The notes: generated by a model not told the origin, from the letters alone. A DNA stretch of 64,000 nucleotides from Rhodovulum adriaticum (GCF_004345735.1 NZ_SLXL01000005.1:62001-126000), one strand, 5' to 3'; positions 8,709 to 18,195 are shown, counted from the first letter of the stretch. Translations and numbers: made by a program.

Positions 8709-10676
8709 ATGACCGAAACCACCAAAGACCGCCCCTGGCTGTTCCGTACCTATGCGGGCCATTCCACCGCCAAGGCGTCCAACGCCCTTTATCGCGGCAA
8801 CCTTGCCAAGGGCCAGACAGGTCTGTCGGTGGCCTTCGACCTGCCCACCCAGACGGGATATGACAGCGACCACGAACTGGCCCGCGGCGAGGTCGGCAAG
8901 GTCGGCGTGCCGGTCGATCACCTGGGCGACATGCGCCTGCTGTTCGATCAGATCCCGCTGGAACAGATGAACACCTCGATGACGATCAACGCGCCCGCGC
9001 CCTGGCTGCTGTCGCTTTACATCGCCGTGGCCGAGGAACAGGGCGCCGACATCAGCAAGCTGCAAGGCACGGTGCAGAATGACCTGATCAAGGAATACCT
9101 CAGCCGCGGCACCTATATCTGCCCGCCAAAACCGTCCCTGCGCATGATTACCGATGTCGCCGCCTATACCCGCGAACATCTGCCCAAATGGAACCCGATG
9201 AACGTGTGTTCCTACCACCTGCAAGAGGCCGGCGCGACGCCGGAACAGGAACTGTCCTACGCGCTGGCCACCGCGACGGCGGTGCTGGACGACCTGAAGG
9301 GCAAGGTCGCACCCGAGGATTTCCCGGCCATGGTCGGACGGATTTCCTTCTTCGTGAATGCGGGCATCCGTTTCGTCACCGAGATGTGCAAGATGCGCGC
9401 CTTCGTCGATCTGTGGGACGAGATCTGCGTCGAACGCTACGGGGTCGAGGATCCAAAATACCGCCGCTTCCGCTACGGGGTGCAGGTGAACAGCCTGGGC
9501 CTGACCGAGCAGCAGCCGGAAAACAATGTCTACCGCATCCTGATCGAGATGCTGGCCGTGACCCTGTCGAAAAAGGCCCGCGCCCGCGCCGTGCAGCTGC
9601 CCGCCTGGAACGAGGCCCTGGGCCTGCCGCGCCCCTGGGATCAGCAATGGTCGCTGCGCATGCAGCAGATCGTGGCCTACGAAACCGACCTGCTGGAATA
9701 CGAGGATCTGTTCGACGGCAACCCGGCCGTGACCAAGAAGGTCGAGGAACTGAAGGAAAACGCCCGCGCCGAACTGGCCCAGATCGACGCGATGGGCGGT
9801 GCCGTGGCGGCGATCGAATACATGAAATCCCGCCTGGTCGAAAGCCACTCGGACCGCATCACCGGGATTGAGGGCGGCGCAACGACCGTCGTCGGCGTCA
9901 ACCGCTGGACCGAGGCCGAACCCTCGCCGCTGACCGCCGGCGACGAGGCGATCATGGTCGCCGACAAGGATGCCGAGGCCGACCAGATCGCCCGCCTGAA
10001 CGCCTGGCGGCGCGACCGCGACGGCGACCGCGTCGCCAAGGCCCTGGCCGCGCTGCGCCTGGCCGCCGAAACCGGCGAAAACATCATGCCCCCCTCGATC
10101 GAGGCCGCCCGCGCGGGCGCCACCACTGGCGAATGGGCCGACGTGATGCGCGCCGTCTTCGGCCAGTATCGCGGCCCCACCGGCGTGTCGAAAAACCCCT
10201 CCAACCGGACCGAGGGCCTGGACGAGATCCGCGCCGAGGTGGACGCGCTGGCCGGCCGCCTGGGCCGCCGGCCCAAACTGCTGGTCGGCAAGCCGGGGCT
10301 GGACGGCCATTCCAACGGCGCCGAACAGATCGCCGCCCGCGCCCGCGATTGCGGGATGGACATCACCTATGAGGGCATCCGCCTGACCCCCGGCGAAATC
10401 GTCGAGGCCGCCAAGACCGAAGACGTGCATGTCGTGGGCCTGTCGATCCTCTCGGGCAGCCATATCCCGCTGCTTGAGGCGCTGATGCGCCTGATGAAGG
10501 AAAACGACCTGATGCACATCCCGGTCGTGGTCGGCGGCATCATCCCCGACGACGACGCCGCGCGCCTGCGCGCGATGGGGGTGGCCAAGGTCTATACGCC
10601 CAAGGATTTCGAACTGAACCGCATCATGTTCGACATCGTCGGCCTGATCGACCCGGCCCCGGTGGCCGCCGAATAG
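8709..10676 (+). CDS. ecm: Ethylmalonyl-CoA mutase (B12-dependent)
   Basis: A 655-residue coenzyme-B12-dependent acyl-CoA mutase that converts (2R)-ethylmalonyl-CoA to (2S)-methylsuccinyl-CoA. The N-terminal catalytic barrel starts with [17 protein letters not shown] and [16 protein letters not shown]; the short N-terminus and single-chain layout match Ecm/MeaA rather than methylmalonyl-CoA mutase. The C-terminal cobalamin domain has [13 protein letters not shown] (DxHxxG, lower axial His) near residue 532, GLSILSGSH and VVVGGIIP. The ATG at 8709 is taken because the protein then begins [10 protein letters not shown] as in relatives; an in-frame start nine codons earlier is possible. Its B12 demand links it to the cob cluster at the right of the window. 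Confidence 0.96.
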   Translation: MTETTKDRPWLFRTYAGHSTAKASNALYRGNLAKGQTGLSVAFDLPTQTGYDSDHELARGEVGKVGVPVDHLGDMRLLFDQIPLEQMNTSMTINAPAPWLLSLYIAVAEEQGADISKLQGTVQNDLIKEYLSRGTYICPPKPSLRMITDVAAYTREHLPKWNPMNVCSYHLQEAGATPEQELSYALATATAVLDDLKGKVAPEDFPAMVGRISFFVNAGIRFVTEMCKMRAFVDLWDEICVERYGVEDPKYRRFRYGVQVNSLGLTEQQPENNVYRILIEMLAVTLSKKARARAVQLPAWNEALGLPRPWDQQWSLRMQQIVAYETDLLEYEDLFDGNPAVTKKVEELKENARAELAQIDAMGGAVAAIEYMKSRLVESHSDRITGIEGGATTVVGVNRWTEAEPSPLTAGDEAIMVADKDAEADQIARLNAWRRDRDGDRVAKALAALRLAAETGENIMPPSIEAARAGATTGEWADVMRAVFGQYRGPTGVSKNPSNRTEGLDEIRAEVDALAGRLGRRPKLLVGKPGLDGHSNGAEQIAARARDCGMDITYEGIRLTPGEIVEAAKTEDVHVVGLSILSGSHIPLLEALMRLMKENDLMHIPVVVGGIIPDDDAARLRAMGVAKVYTPKDFELNRIMFDIVGLIDPAPVAAE

Positions 10677-10688
10677 GCGCCCGCCGCC

Positions 10689-10755
10689 CCTTCTTCTTGG
10701 GCCAAATACCCCGGGGGAGTCGCCCGGAACGGGCGACGGGGGCAGCGCCCCCTGC
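10689..10755 (+). repeat. Intergenic element copy 2 with two following hairpins
   Basis: Twelve bases after the ecm stop comes TTCTTCTTGGGCCAAATACC, then CGGGGG, then a hairpin GTCGCCCGGAACGGGCGAC (10720-10738) and a second hairpin GGGGGCAGCGCCCCC (10738-10752). The same composite order recurs at 29710 with different stem sequences but conserved pairing. It could act as a 3'-end processing or termination element for ecm. Confidence 0.7.
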
Positions 10756-10830
10756 GCGATCCGACATGGGCGGGGCTTGGCCGCCCCGCGCCGCCGCGCT
10801 AGCCTGCGCCGACGCTTTGACGAGGGGCCA

Positions 10831-11535
10831 ATGACCATCCATATCGGCGCAAATCCCGGCGAGATCGCTGAAACCGTCCTGATGCCCGGCGACCCGATGC
10901 GGGCGAAATGGGCGGCGGAAACCTTCCTGACCGATCCGGTCTGCGTGAACAGGGTGCGGGGCATGCTGGGCTATACCGGCACCTGGAACGGCCACCGCGT
11001 GACGATCCATGGCAGCGGTATGGGCATGCCCTCGCTGTCGATCTACGCCAACGAACTGATCCGCGATTTCGGGGCCAAAACGCTGATCCGCATCGGCTCG
11101 ACCGGGGGAATGCAGGATCATATCCGGCTGCGCGACATCGTGCTGGCGATGACGGCCTCGTCGCTATCGACGCCGTCCAAGGGGCTTTTCGGCGATCTGA
11201 ACTTCGCCCCTTGTGCGGATTACGGGCTGCTGGCCGCGGCGGAACGATCCGCCCGCGCGCGGGGGATCGTGCCCCATGTGGGCGGCATCTATTCGACCGA
11301 CAGCTTTTATGACGAACGCCCCGACCTGACCGCGCAGATGACGCGGCACGGCGTCCTGGCGGTAGAGATGGAGGCGGCAGAGCTATACACCGTCGCCGCG
11401 CGCCACGGCGCCCGCGCGCTGGCGGTCCTGACCGTGTCCGATCACCTGTCCAGCGGCGCCGCCCTGACATCGGATGACCGCGAGCGGAGCTTTACCGACA
11501 TGGTCGAGATCGCGCTGTCAGCCGCCTTCGCCTGA
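10831..11535 (+). CDS. deoD: Purine-nucleoside phosphorylase, DeoD type
   Basis: A 234-residue hexameric-type purine nucleoside phosphorylase, which splits purine (deoxy)nucleosides with phosphate to base and (deoxy)ribose-1-phosphate. [18 protein letters not shown] near residues 14-31 (phosphate-binding GDPxR), [32 protein letters not shown] near 180 and TVSDHLSSG near 200 (catalytic Asp) align with E. coli DeoD. Length agrees (239 in E. coli). The ATG at 10831 is preceded by GACGAGGGGCC; 18 more in-frame codons upstream have no ribosome site. It stands alone, between ecm and a convergent gene, so it is probably a single transcription unit. Confidence 0.95.
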   Translation: MTIHIGANPGEIAETVLMPGDPMRAKWAAETFLTDPVCVNRVRGMLGYTGTWNGHRVTIHGSGMGMPSLSIYANELIRDFGAKTLIRIGSTGGMQDHIRLRDIVLAMTASSLSTPSKGLFGDLNFAPCADYGLLAAAERSARARGIVPHVGGIYSTDSFYDERPDLTAQMTRHGVLAVEMEAAELYTVAARHGARALAVLTVSDHLSSGAALTSDDRERSFTDMVEIALSAAFA

Positions 11536-11571
11536 CCCCCGGCGCCGCGCCCGTGGCCCGCTTTGCGCCAT

Positions 11572-11593
11572 GGGTATTTTTACCAAGAAGAAG
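11572..11593 (-). repeat. Intergenic element copy 3
   Basis: On the minus strand this reads CTTCTTCTTGGTAAAAATAC, 7 bases after the stop of the DUF1989 gene, in the gap between two convergent genes. It shares the flanking GCGCCATGGG with copy 5 at 31388. The central GTCC of the consensus is replaced by GTAA, which makes an A-run instead. Confidence 0.6.
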
Positions 11594-11600
11594 ACAGGCG

Positions 11601-12443
11601 TTACGCCCCGTGCGAGCGGTCATAGCCATTGGGCGCGGGCGGCTGCCAGCCCGTCAGCGCATCCGGGTCCGGCGCGAGAACGGTCATGTCCAGGGGGTGG
11701 CAGCACGCGGTTTCGGTGCTGTTTGAGGCGCAATCGCCCCAGGGGCAGGCCGACAGCGCGGCCAGCAGGTCGATTTCGGCAAACAGGTCGATGTGGTCGC
11801 CGGGGCGGACCGGGCTGGCCTTGGTGAAATACTGGTGCATGTCGCGGGTGAAGCCGGTGCACATGAAGACGTTGAAAACGTCATGCACATGGGGTTCGGC
11901 CCGGTCCGGCGGCAGGCCGGTTGCCGCGGCCAGCGCACGCACCAGATTGGAATGGCAGCAATGGTGGTACTGCCCGCCGCTGAGCAGATGGTCGGTATAG
12001 GGGTCGCAGCGGGTGCCGATCACGTCATGCACCCCGGCCCCGTCCGCATCGAATCCGTACCAGGCCAGGCTGTCATGGATGATCGTAGCCATCGGGCGCA
12101 GATGTGGAAAGGACGACCACAGCCGGTGCCCGGTCGTCAGGTGCGTGCCGTACAGCGCGCGGGTCTTGCCGGAATAGAAACGTTCCGACAGGTCGTCCGC
12201 GTTCCACAGGTTCAGGTCGCCCACCTGTGGCCCCTGCACGCAGGAAATCCGCAGCACATGGCCCGCGGGCACGCGCAGGCAGCGGGCCGTGCGCGGCGGC
12301 ACGGTGAGGGTTTCGCGGGGCGTCAGCCCGGCGCGCAGACGTGCCATCCACCCCGCGTCGGGGGCGGGCAGGCGATCGGGCGGGTAGCAGACCACCGGGC
12401 GGGCGGCCCGGCGGGCATCTGCATCGGGGGGTGCATTGCTCAT
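11601..12443 (-). CDS. DUF1989 / urea carboxylase-associated family protein
   Basis: A 280-residue soluble protein of the DUF1989 family, often annotated urea amidolyase or urea carboxylase-associated. Family features seen are a PVVCYPPDRLP start, RISCVQGPQVGDLNLWNA, ERFYSGKTRALYGTHLTTG, GTRCDPYTDHLL, HHCCHSNLVRAL, a FNVFMCTGFTRD segment and CPWGDCASNS near the end. The Cys/His pattern (DPYTD, HCCHSN, MCT, CPWGDC) suggests a metal site. Its biochemical role is unknown. No urea carboxylase, allophanate hydrolase or urea transporter genes lie nearby, so the usual annotation should not be pressed here. The start is chosen after the last upstream stop-free stretch without conservation; MSNAPP is the first Met with plausible spacing. 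Confidence 0.8.
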   Translation of the reverse strand: MSNAPPDADARRAARPVVCYPPDRLPAPDAGWMARLRAGLTPRETLTVPPRTARCLRVPAGHVLRISCVQGPQVGDLNLWNADDLSERFYSGKTRALYGTHLTTGHRLWSSFPHLRPMATIIHDSLAWYGFDADGAGVHDVIGTRCDPYTDHLLSGGQYHHCCHSNLVRALAAATGLPPDRAEPHVHDVFNVFMCTGFTRDMHQYFTKASPVRPGDHIDLFAEIDLLAALSACPWGDCASNSTETACCHPLDMTVLAPDPDALTGWQPPAPNGYDRSHGA

Positions 12444-12504
12444 CCCCCCATCAGAACGCGGAACGAGACGCGCGGCAAGTGCCGCGGCGGCCCGGATCGC
12501 GTGC

Positions 12505-12654
12505 TCAGCTTGCCGCGCAGTATTCGTAGTATTCCTCGGGTTCGCGCTGGCCGGGCACGAACACATGCGCAGGCGCGTAGTAGGCGTAGGAATCTTCGAG
12601 GATTTTCAAGGCTTCTTTCGCACCGACATGGCGCGGCTTGGCAGTACGGGGCAT
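12505..12654 (-). CDS. Conserved 49-residue hypothetical protein
   Basis: A short protein of 49 residues, MPRTAKPRHVGAKEAL at the start, then ILEDSYAYYAPAH, FVPGQREP and a Tyr/Glu-rich end EEYYEYCAAS. The ATG is preceded by GGAGGG-type purines (ACCGAACGGAGGGTTAC). No domain is recognised; the basic N-terminus and acidic aromatic C-terminus make it a candidate small nucleic-acid- or protein-binding factor, but that is only composition. It sits between sdhB and the DUF1989 gene on the same strand, separated from the sdh operon by a terminator. Confidence 0.65.
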   Translation of the reverse strand: MPRTAKPRHVGAKEALKILEDSYAYYAPAHVFVPGQREPEEYYEYCAAS

Positions 12655-12775
12655 GTAACCCTCCGTTCGGGTTCGGTTACTCCTCCCGCTTTGGACGATA
12701 CGCCCCTTGGCGGGGCTGCGCACCTGCCGTTGCGCGAAACTCGGCATGTGCTGGGTGCAAGGGTCGCCAGCCACG

Positions 12776-12807
12776 AAAAACGGCCGGCCCACGGGGGACC
12801 GGCCGTT
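12776..12807 (-). terminator. Intrinsic terminator of the sdh operon
   Basis: On the minus strand, 25 bases after the sdhB stop, AACGGCCGG...CCGGCCGTT forms a long G+C-rich stem (one bulged base) and runs straight into TTTTT. This is a standard rho-independent terminator and separates sdhCDAB from the 49-residue protein gene downstream. Confidence 0.85.
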
Positions 12808-12831
12808 CGCGGATCGGATTTCCGGCAGCGT

Positions 12832-13611
12832 TCAGATCGCGCGGTCGACCATCATCTTCTTGATCGAGGCGATGGCCTTGGCCGGGTTCAGCCCCTTGGG
12901 GCAGGTCTTGGTGCAGTTCATGATCGTGTGGCAGCGGTACAGCTTGAACGGGTCTTCAAGCTGGTCCAGCCGTTCGCCCGTGGCCTCGTCGCGCGAGTCG
13001 ATGATCCAGCGATAGGCGTGCAGCAGGGCGGCGGGGCCGAGATACTTGTCGCCGTTCCACCAGTAGGACGGGCAGGCGGTCGAGCAGCTGGCGCACATGA
13101 TGCATTCGTAGAGACCGTCCAGCTTTTTCCGGTCCTCGGGCGACTGGCGCCATTCCTTGACCGGCTCGTTACTTTCGGTTTCCAGCCAGGGCATGATACT
13201 GGCGTGCTGGGCATAGAAATGCGTCAGGTCGGGGATCAGATCCTTGACCACGGGCATGTGCGGCAGCGGGTAGATCTTTACCGTGCCCTTGATTTCATCC
13301 ATGCCGCGGGTACAGGCCAGCGTGTTGGTCCCGTCGATATTCATCGCGCAGGACCCGCAGATCCCCTCGCGGCAAGAGCGGCGGAAGGTCAGGGTCGGGT
13401 CGATTTCGTTCTTGATCTTGATCAGCGCGTCCAGAACCATCGGGCCGCAGGTATCGAGATCGACGAAATAGGTATCCACCCGGGGGTTTTCGCCGGTATC
13501 CGGATCCCAGCGGTAGATCTGGAACTTGCGCACATTGGTTGCGCCGTCCGGTTTCGGCCAGGTCTTGCCGGTCTTGATGACCGAGTCCTTGGGGAGCGTC
13601 AGTTCAACCAT
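12832..13611 (-). CDS. sdhB: Succinate dehydrogenase iron-sulfur subunit
   Basis: A 259-residue subunit of complex II carrying three Fe-S clusters that pass electrons from FAD to ubiquinone. The [2Fe-2S] ligands are in [16 protein letters not shown] plus LACT near residues 70-95; the [4Fe-4S] site is [16 protein letters not shown] near 160-175 and the [3Fe-4S] region [17 protein letters not shown] near 215-232. All ligands are intact. It is last in the operon after sdhA, 12 bp downstream, and is followed by a strong terminator. Confidence 0.98.
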   Translation of the reverse strand: MVELTLPKDSVIKTGKTWPKPDGATNVRKFQIYRWDPDTGENPRVDTYFVDLDTCGPMVLDALIKIKNEIDPTLTFRRSCREGICGSCAMNIDGTNTLACTRGMDEIKGTVKIYPLPHMPVVKDLIPDLTHFYAQHASIMPWLETESNEPVKEWRQSPEDRKKLDGLYECIMCASCSTACPSYWWNGDKYLGPAALLHAYRWIIDSRDEATGERLDQLEDPFKLYRCHTIMNCTKTCPKGLNPAKAIASIKKMMVDRAI

Positions 13612-13623
13612 TCCCTCGTCTCC

Positions 13624-15429
13624 TCAGTAGACCCGCGCCTTGGGCGCGATCTTGGCCACGTCGATGCCGCCGTCCTCGGCGGTACTCAGCGGTTCCAGGT
13701 GCACCGGGCGGTAGGCAAGCCGCACGTTTTCGGCCTCGACCCAGGACAGCGTGTGCTTGCGCCAGTTGGCGTCGTCGCGGTCGGGGTAATCCTCGTGCGC
13801 GTGTGCGCCACGGCTTTCCTTGCGCGCCTCGGCGCTGACCACGGTGGCCAGGGCGTTGGGCATCAGGTTGGTCAGCTCCAGCGTTTCCATCAGGTCCGAG
13901 TTCCAGATGAGCGAGCGGTCGGTAACCTTGATATCGCCCATCTTGCCGGCGATGGCGGTCATGTTCCTGACACCGTCGGCCAGCGTCTTTTCGGTGCGGA
14001 AGACGGCGGCATCGGCCTGCATCGTCTTCTGCATCTCAAGGCGCAGCTCGGCGGTGGGGGTCTGACCCTCGGCATAGCGCAGCCCGTCAAAGCGGCTCAG
14101 CGCCGCGTCGATCGAGGCCTGGTTCGGCGTCGGAACGGCGGTGGTGGGGTCCACCACGTCCTTGGCCCGGATCGCGGCCGCCCGACCAAAGACCACCAGG
14201 TCGATCAACGAGTTGGAGCCAAGGCGGTTCGCGCCGTGCACGCTGGCGCAGCCGGCCTCGCCCACGGCCATCAGGCCGGGCGCGATGTTGTCGGGGTTGT
14301 CGGCGGTCGGGTTCAGCACCTCGCCCCAGTAGTTGGTGGGGATGCCGCCCATGTTGTAATGCACCGTCGGCAGAACCGGGATCGGTTCCTTGGTGACATC
14401 GACACCGGCAAAGATCTTGGCGCTTTCGGAAATGCCCGGCAGGCGTTCGGCCAGGGTTTCAGGCGGCAGGTGGGACAGGTTCAGGTGGATGTGATCCTTG
14501 CCCGCCCCCACGCCGCGACCCTCGCGGATTTCCATGGTCATGCAGCGGCTGACCACGTCGCGCGAGGCCAGATCCTTGTAGGTCGGGGCGTAGCGTTCCA
14601 TGAACCGCTCGCCTTCCGAGTTGGTCAGGTACCCGCCCTCGCCGCGCGCGCCTTCGGTAATCAGGCAGCCCGCGCCGTAGATGCCGGTGGGGTGGAACTG
14701 CACGAATTCCATGTCCTGCAGCGGCAGGCCCGCGCGCGCCACCATCCCGCCGCCGTCGCCGGTGCAGGTATGGGCCGAGGTCGCGCTGAAATAGGCCCGG
14801 CCATAGCCGCCGGTCGCCAGCACCACCATTTTCGAGGCAAAGACGTGAATGGACCCGTCATCCAGTTTCCATGCAACGACGCCCTGACATTGCCCGTCCT
14901 CAGACATGATCAGGTCGATGGCGAAGTACTCGATGAAGAATTCGGCCTTTTGCTTCAGCGACTGGCCGTAAAGCGTGTGCAGGATCGCGTGGCCGGTCCG
15001 GTCGGCGGCGGCGCAGGTGCGCTGCACCGGCGGGCCCTCGCCGAACTCGGTCGTGTGGCCGCCAAAGGGGCGCTGGTAAATCTTGCCCGCCTCGGTGCGG
15101 GAAAACGGCACGCCGTAGTGTTCCAGTTCATAGACCGCCTTGGGCGCCTCGCGCGCCAGGTATTCCATCGCGTCGGTGTCGCCCAGCCAGTCCGACCCCT
15201 TGACGGTGTCGTACATGTGCCATTGCCAGTGGTCCGGCCCCATGTTGCCCAGGGACGCCGCGATGCCGCCCTGGGCCGCGACCGTGTGGCTGCGGGTGGG
15301 GAACACCTTGGTAATGCAGGCGGTGCGCAGGCCCTGTTCGGCCATGCCCAGCGTGGCGCGCAGGCCCGCGCCACCGGCGCCGACCACAACCACGTCGTAT
15401 TCATGTGTCTCGTATTCGTAAGCGGCCAT
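13624..15429 (-). CDS. sdhA: Succinate dehydrogenase flavoprotein subunit
   Basis: A 601-residue catalytic subunit that oxidises succinate to fumarate in the TCA cycle. An N-terminal [17 protein letters not shown] dinucleotide-binding motif, [15 protein letters not shown] (the His carries covalent FAD, near residue 45), [32 protein letters not shown], a [17 protein letters not shown] motif near 390-410 and [14 protein letters not shown] are all present. Size is standard. It follows sdhD after 22 bp. Confidence 0.98.
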   Translation of the reverse strand: MAAYEYETHEYDVVVVGAGGAGLRATLGMAEQGLRTACITKVFPTRSHTVAAQGGIAASLGNMGPDHWQWHMYDTVKGSDWLGDTDAMEYLAREAPKAVYELEHYGVPFSRTEAGKIYQRPFGGHTTEFGEGPPVQRTCAAADRTGHAILHTLYGQSLKQKAEFFIEYFAIDLIMSEDGQCQGVVAWKLDDGSIHVFASKMVVLATGGYGRAYFSATSAHTCTGDGGGMVARAGLPLQDMEFVQFHPTGIYGAGCLITEGARGEGGYLTNSEGERFMERYAPTYKDLASRDVVSRCMTMEIREGRGVGAGKDHIHLNLSHLPPETLAERLPGISESAKIFAGVDVTKEPIPVLPTVHYNMGGIPTNYWGEVLNPTADNPDNIAPGLMAVGEAGCASVHGANRLGSNSLIDLVVFGRAAAIRAKDVVDPTTAVPTPNQASIDAALSRFDGLRYAEGQTPTAELRLEMQKTMQADAAVFRTEKTLADGVRNMTAIAGKMGDIKVTDRSLIWNSDLMETLELTNLMPNALATVVSAEARKESRGAHAHEDYPDRDDANWRKHTLSWVEAENVRLAYRPVHLEPLSTAEDGGIDVAKIAPKARVY

Positions 15430-15451
15430 CTGCCCGTCTCTCCGTGAAATC

Positions 15452-15823
15452 TCAGATCGCGATGCGGACGATCGCGTAAAGGCCGGCCGCCATGGCCGTG
15501 TAGCTGATGCAGATCATCGCGATCAGCAGGATCTTGCGGGTCACGCCGCGGGCGTAATCCTCGATCATCATCTGCGCGCCGTGCCGGAAATGCATCAGGC
15601 CGACCCAAATCGTCAGCAGCGTCACCACCGCCGGGAAGGGGCGCGAGAAGGTCGCCACGACCTCTTCATACGGCTTGCCGAGGGTCGAGCCGAAGATGAT
15701 AACGAAAAGCGGGATCAATCCGATCAGCGCAACAGAGCTGACGATCATGTACCAGTGATGCTCGGTCCCTGCGTGAGCGGCGCCGAGACCCACGGCACGC
15801 TTGCGGTCGGTGATGAAGCGCAT
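15452..15823 (-). CDS. sdhD: Succinate dehydrogenase membrane anchor subunit
   Basis: A 123-residue hydrophobic anchor with three membrane helices ([56 protein letters not shown]). [18 protein letters not shown] holds the His expected to ligate haem b and the conserved Asp-Tyr of the quinone site. It ends 22 bp before sdhA and starts 13 bp after sdhC. Confidence 0.95.
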   Translation of the reverse strand: MRFITDRKRAVGLGAAHAGTEHHWYMIVSSVALIGLIPLFVIIFGSTLGKPYEEVVATFSRPFPAVVTLLTIWVGLMHFRHGAQMMIEDYARGVTRKILLIAMICISYTAMAAGLYAIVRIAI

Positions 15824-15836
15824 CGTGTCCCCCTAA

Positions 15837-16220
15837 TCAGACGATGATAACGGTGAGGATGGTCAGGATGGCCGAGCCCGCGATGATCGCGAGGCCAAGC
15901 TTTTCGGCGGTCTCGATCGCCAGGCCGCGGCCGGTGTCCCAGATCAGGTGCCGGATCCCCGCCAGCGTGTGATACCAAAGCGCCCAGGCCGACAGGAACA
16001 TCACCAGATCGCCCAGGTAAGAGGTCAGCACCCAATCCGCGCGGGCGAATGCCTCTGGCCCCTTGGCCGCGGCGATGAACCACCAAACGACCAGGATGGC
16101 CCCCACGATCAGTGCGTTGCCGGTGATCCGGGTAAAGATCGAGGTCACCGAGGTCAGCTGAGGACGGTAAACCTGAAGATGCGGGGAAAGCGGACGATTG
16201 CCGCGATTGACGTCAGCCAT
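15837..16220 (-). CDS. sdhC: Succinate dehydrogenase cytochrome b556 subunit
   Basis: A 127-residue cytochrome b subunit. RPLSPHLQVYRPQLTSVTSIFTRITGNAL at residues 8-36 is the SdhC signature (SPHLxxY, Ser of the quinone site and SITHRITG-like helix start). Three helices follow, and WYHTLAGIRHLIWDTG provides the haem-binding His. The ATG at 16220 is chosen because MADVNRGNRPLSPH matches relatives and GAGAGGGACACC precedes it; the frame stays open 22 codons upstream. It is the first gene of sdhCDAB. Its upstream gap holds two GTGATCAC operators. Confidence 0.95.
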   Translation of the reverse strand: MADVNRGNRPLSPHLQVYRPQLTSVTSIFTRITGNALIVGAILVVWWFIAAAKGPEAFARADWVLTSYLGDLVMFLSAWALWYHTLAGIRHLIWDTGRGLAIETAEKLGLAIIAGSAILTILTVIIV

Positions 16221-16295
16221 GGTGTCCCTCTCGTGCTGGGGCGCGGTCGTGGACCGATGTGATAACAAGTTTTCCGCCGGAGTCACGGGGCTGAC

Positions 16296-16335
16296 CGGGT
16301 TTCAAGCCCGTTTTTTCGCTGCGGACGCGAAAAAA
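16296..16335. other. Two stacked hairpins in the sdhC leader region
   Basis: CGGGTTTCAAGCCCG (16296-16310) followed by TTTTTT, and then a perfect 9-bp inverted repeat TTTTTTCGC / GCGAAAAAA (16311-16319 and 16327-16335) around a 7-base loop. On the plus strand the first unit looks like an intrinsic terminator; on the minus strand the same sequences lie between the GTGATCAC pair and sdhC. They may insulate sdh from the mch operon or fold in the sdhC leader. Confidence 0.5.
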
Positions 16336-16344
16336 TCCAGATTT

Positions 16345-16373
16345 GTGATCACGGAATAGGTCACCGTGATCAC
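16345..16373. promoter_or_regulatory. Paired GTGATCAC operators upstream of sdhC
   Basis: Two identical perfect palindromes GTGATCAC at 16345-16352 and 16366-16373, centres 21 bp apart (two helical turns) and 128/149 bp upstream of the sdhC start. The same pair with the same 21-bp spacing lies upstream of sucC, and a single copy lies upstream of the gntR gene at 31421. The palindrome is of the type bound by GntR/FCD-family dimers. Confidence 0.75.
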
Positions 16374-16391
16374 AATTTTCCAGTCCAACCG

Positions 16392-17432
16392 TCAAAGCGG
16401 CATCAAGGCCCAGTAGTCCAGGTCCAGCAGAACGTGCGGCAGATACTTGCCGTCCTCGCCCTTCAGGGTGCCCGGCACGCCGCCCTGCTTGACCGCGACC
16501 AGCCGCAGCCGCAACGCGCCCACGCCCGGCGCGCCGGTTTCCGCCTTGTCCAGAACCTCGGTCCAGGCGCGCACCGTATCCCCGCTGAAACAGGGGTTGG
16601 CATGCGCCCCCCCGTTCAGCCCCGCGATCATCTGCGCGTTGGCCAGCCCGTTGAAGGACAGCGCGCGCGCCATGCTGATGACATGGCCGCCATAGATCAG
16701 CCGCTTGCCATCCTCGCGGAAGGTGGCGTCGAAATGCACCTTGGCGGTGTTCTGCCACAGGCGCGTAGCCTGCATGTGCTCGGCCTCTTCGATGGTCACG
16801 CCGTCGACATGGTCGATGATCTCGCCCACCTCGTAGTCACCCCAGCGATGCGGTTCCCCCGCCAGGGTGAAATCGTAGTTGGTAAAGTTCAGCACCTCGG
16901 GCACGACCAGATCCGCGGCCGCGACCGATTTCGCCAGATCGGGGATCACGGTTTCGGGCGCGGGGGCGTCCAGGTCGCGCTTTTTCACCATTACCCAGCG
17001 GACATAGTCCAGAACGACCTCGTCCTTCTGGTTCAGGCCGCGAGTGCGGACCCAGACGACGCCGGACTTGCCGTTGGAATTCTGCTTTAGCCCGATCACC
17101 TCGGATTCGGACCGCAGCGTATCGCCGGGCCAGACCGGGCGGTGCCAGCGCCCCTCGGCATAGCCCAGGTTTGCCACCGCGTTCAGGCTGATGTCCGGCA
17201 CCGTCTTGCCGAACACGGTGTGGAACGCGATCAGGTCGTCCAGCGGCGCGGCGGGCAGGCCGCAGGATTGCGCAAAGGCATCCGAGGAATACAGCGCATG
17301 CCGCGCGGGGTAGAGCGCGTGATACAGCGCCCGTTCCCCCCCCGACAGGGTGCGCGGCACGGCATGGGCGATCACCTGCCCCACCGTGTAATCCTCGAAA
17401 AACCGGCCCGGGTTGGTTTTGGCCATGCTCAT
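16392..17432 (-). CDS. mch: Mesaconyl-CoA hydratase (double MaoC-like hotdog)
   Basis: A 346-residue hydratase that interconverts mesaconyl-C1-CoA and beta-methylmalyl-CoA in the ethylmalonyl-CoA pathway. It is two fused MaoC-like hotdog domains: residues 1-160 (FFEDYTVGQVIAHAVPRTLS, then HTVFGKTVPDISLNAVANLGYA and WHRPVWPGDTLRSESEVIG) and 180-340 (RWGDYEVGEIIDHVDGVTI, ANPCFSGDTVRAWTEVLDK). Length and double-domain layout match Mch of Rhodobacter and Chloroflexus. The start lies in ATGAGCATG overlapping the upstream stop; a Met two codons later is an alternative. It is last in the mcl2-nnrU-DUF1737-mch operon, which supports the assignment. Confidence 0.92.
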   Translation of the reverse strand: MSMAKTNPGRFFEDYTVGQVIAHAVPRTLSGGERALYHALYPARHALYSSDAFAQSCGLPAAPLDDLIAFHTVFGKTVPDISLNAVANLGYAEGRWHRPVWPGDTLRSESEVIGLKQNSNGKSGVVWVRTRGLNQKDEVVLDYVRWVMVKKRDLDAPAPETVIPDLAKSVAAADLVVPEVLNFTNYDFTLAGEPHRWGDYEVGEIIDHVDGVTIEEAEHMQATRLWQNTAKVHFDATFREDGKRLIYGGHVISMARALSFNGLANAQMIAGLNGGAHANPCFSGDTVRAWTEVLDKAETGAPGVGALRLRLVAVKQGGVPGTLKGEDGKYLPHVLLDLDYWALMPL

Positions 17433-17629
17433 GCCTTTCCTTGTGTTTCGGGGGCATCCTCCCCCGTTTCGTCGCGGATCACCGCCTGTGCGCAGCGCAT
17501 CTGCCCGCTGACCGGGTCATGGGCATAGGCGGGGGAGCCGTACAGCTCCCACCCATCGGCCAGCGCCTTGGTCACCTTCTGGCAGAAGGCGGCGGTATCG
17601 ACCTCGGTCAACAGGCGATAGCGGCGCAT
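17429..17629 (-). CDS. DUF1737 small protein
   Basis: A 66-residue protein with the DUF1737 pattern RYRLLTEVDTAAFCQKVTKALADGWELYGSP, which occurs in many proteobacteria as a small stand-alone domain of unknown role. A second half rich in acidic residues follows (RDETGEDAPETQG). Its start overlaps the nnrU stop by 1 bp (TGATG) and its stop overlaps the mch start, so it is tightly coupled into the ethylmalonyl-CoA operon. Confidence 0.8.
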   Translation of the reverse strand: MRRYRLLTEVDTAAFCQKVTKALADGWELYGSPAYAHDPVSGQMRCAQAVIRDETGEDAPETQGKA

Positions 17630-18195
17630 CACGCACTGACCGGCAGCGGCCAGACACCGGCCCAGATGTGCAGCCCGATGATGACCAGGTACAGCGCGAT
17701 GCCGATGCCCAGCAGGCGCAGATCGCCCTTGAGCGAGCCGCCGGAATAGCGCGTGACCGCCTTGTCCTGACGGTTGATCAGAATGATCTCCGCGATCGCC
17801 CACAGGCCCAGACCGCCGAACAGGATGATCGAGGCCAGATCGCCATTCACCAGCAGGTGCGCCACGACCCAGGTCAAGAACCCGTAAAGCTGGGGATGGC
17901 GGAACCAGCGGCGGGCGTTGCTTTTCGACTGCCCCACACCAAAGAAGATGACCGCCAGCAGCATCAGCGTGTTGTTCAGGTGCACCGTCCAGGCCGGCGT
18001 GGTGTAGACCACCGGCGCCTCGTTGCCGCGATAGCCCATCACCATCAGCACGACCGAGGCCACCAGCGGCACCATGAAGATCAGCTTGGACCATTTGCCC
18101 AGCAGATCGTCCAGTTTTGCCCGCGCCGCGGGGAACAAACGTTTGAACAGGTGGGCGATACTCCACAGTAGAACGCCCAGGACCAGATACATCAT
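17629..18195 (-). CDS. NnrU family membrane protein
   Basis: A 188-residue integral membrane protein of the NnrU family with about five helices (YLVLGVLLWSIAHLFKRL, LIFMVPLVASVVLMVMGY, LMLLAVIFFGVG, FLTWVVAHLLVNGD, LGIGIALYLVIIGLHIWAG). Motifs AHLFKR, RHPQLYGF and WVVAHLLVNGD are typical of the family, named from a nitric-oxide regulated gene; related domains occur in isoprenylcysteine methyltransferase-like proteins. No denitrification genes are nearby. It lies between mcl2 and mch with 4-bp and 1-bp overlaps, so its use is linked to C2 assimilation or at least to its transcription. Confidence 0.85.
   Translation of the reverse strand: MMYLVLGVLLWSIAHLFKRLFPAARAKLDDLLGKWSKLIFMVPLVASVVLMVMGYRGNEAPVVYTTPAWTVHLNNTLMLLAVIFFGVGQSKSNARRWFRHPQLYGFLTWVVAHLLVNGDLASIILFGGLGLWAIAEIILINRQDKAVTRYSGGSLKGDLRLLGIGIALYLVIIGLHIWAGVWPLPVSA

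Noticed and set aside
11601-12443. Urea carboxylase accessory function of the DUF1989 protein
   Set aside because: No urea carboxylase, allophanate hydrolase or transporter genes nearby; only the family name supports it.
12436-15447. A 1003-codon plus-strand frame opposite sdhB and sdhA
   Set aside because: Shadow of the sdh genes in the opposite strand; His/Val/Gly-rich with no fold signature.
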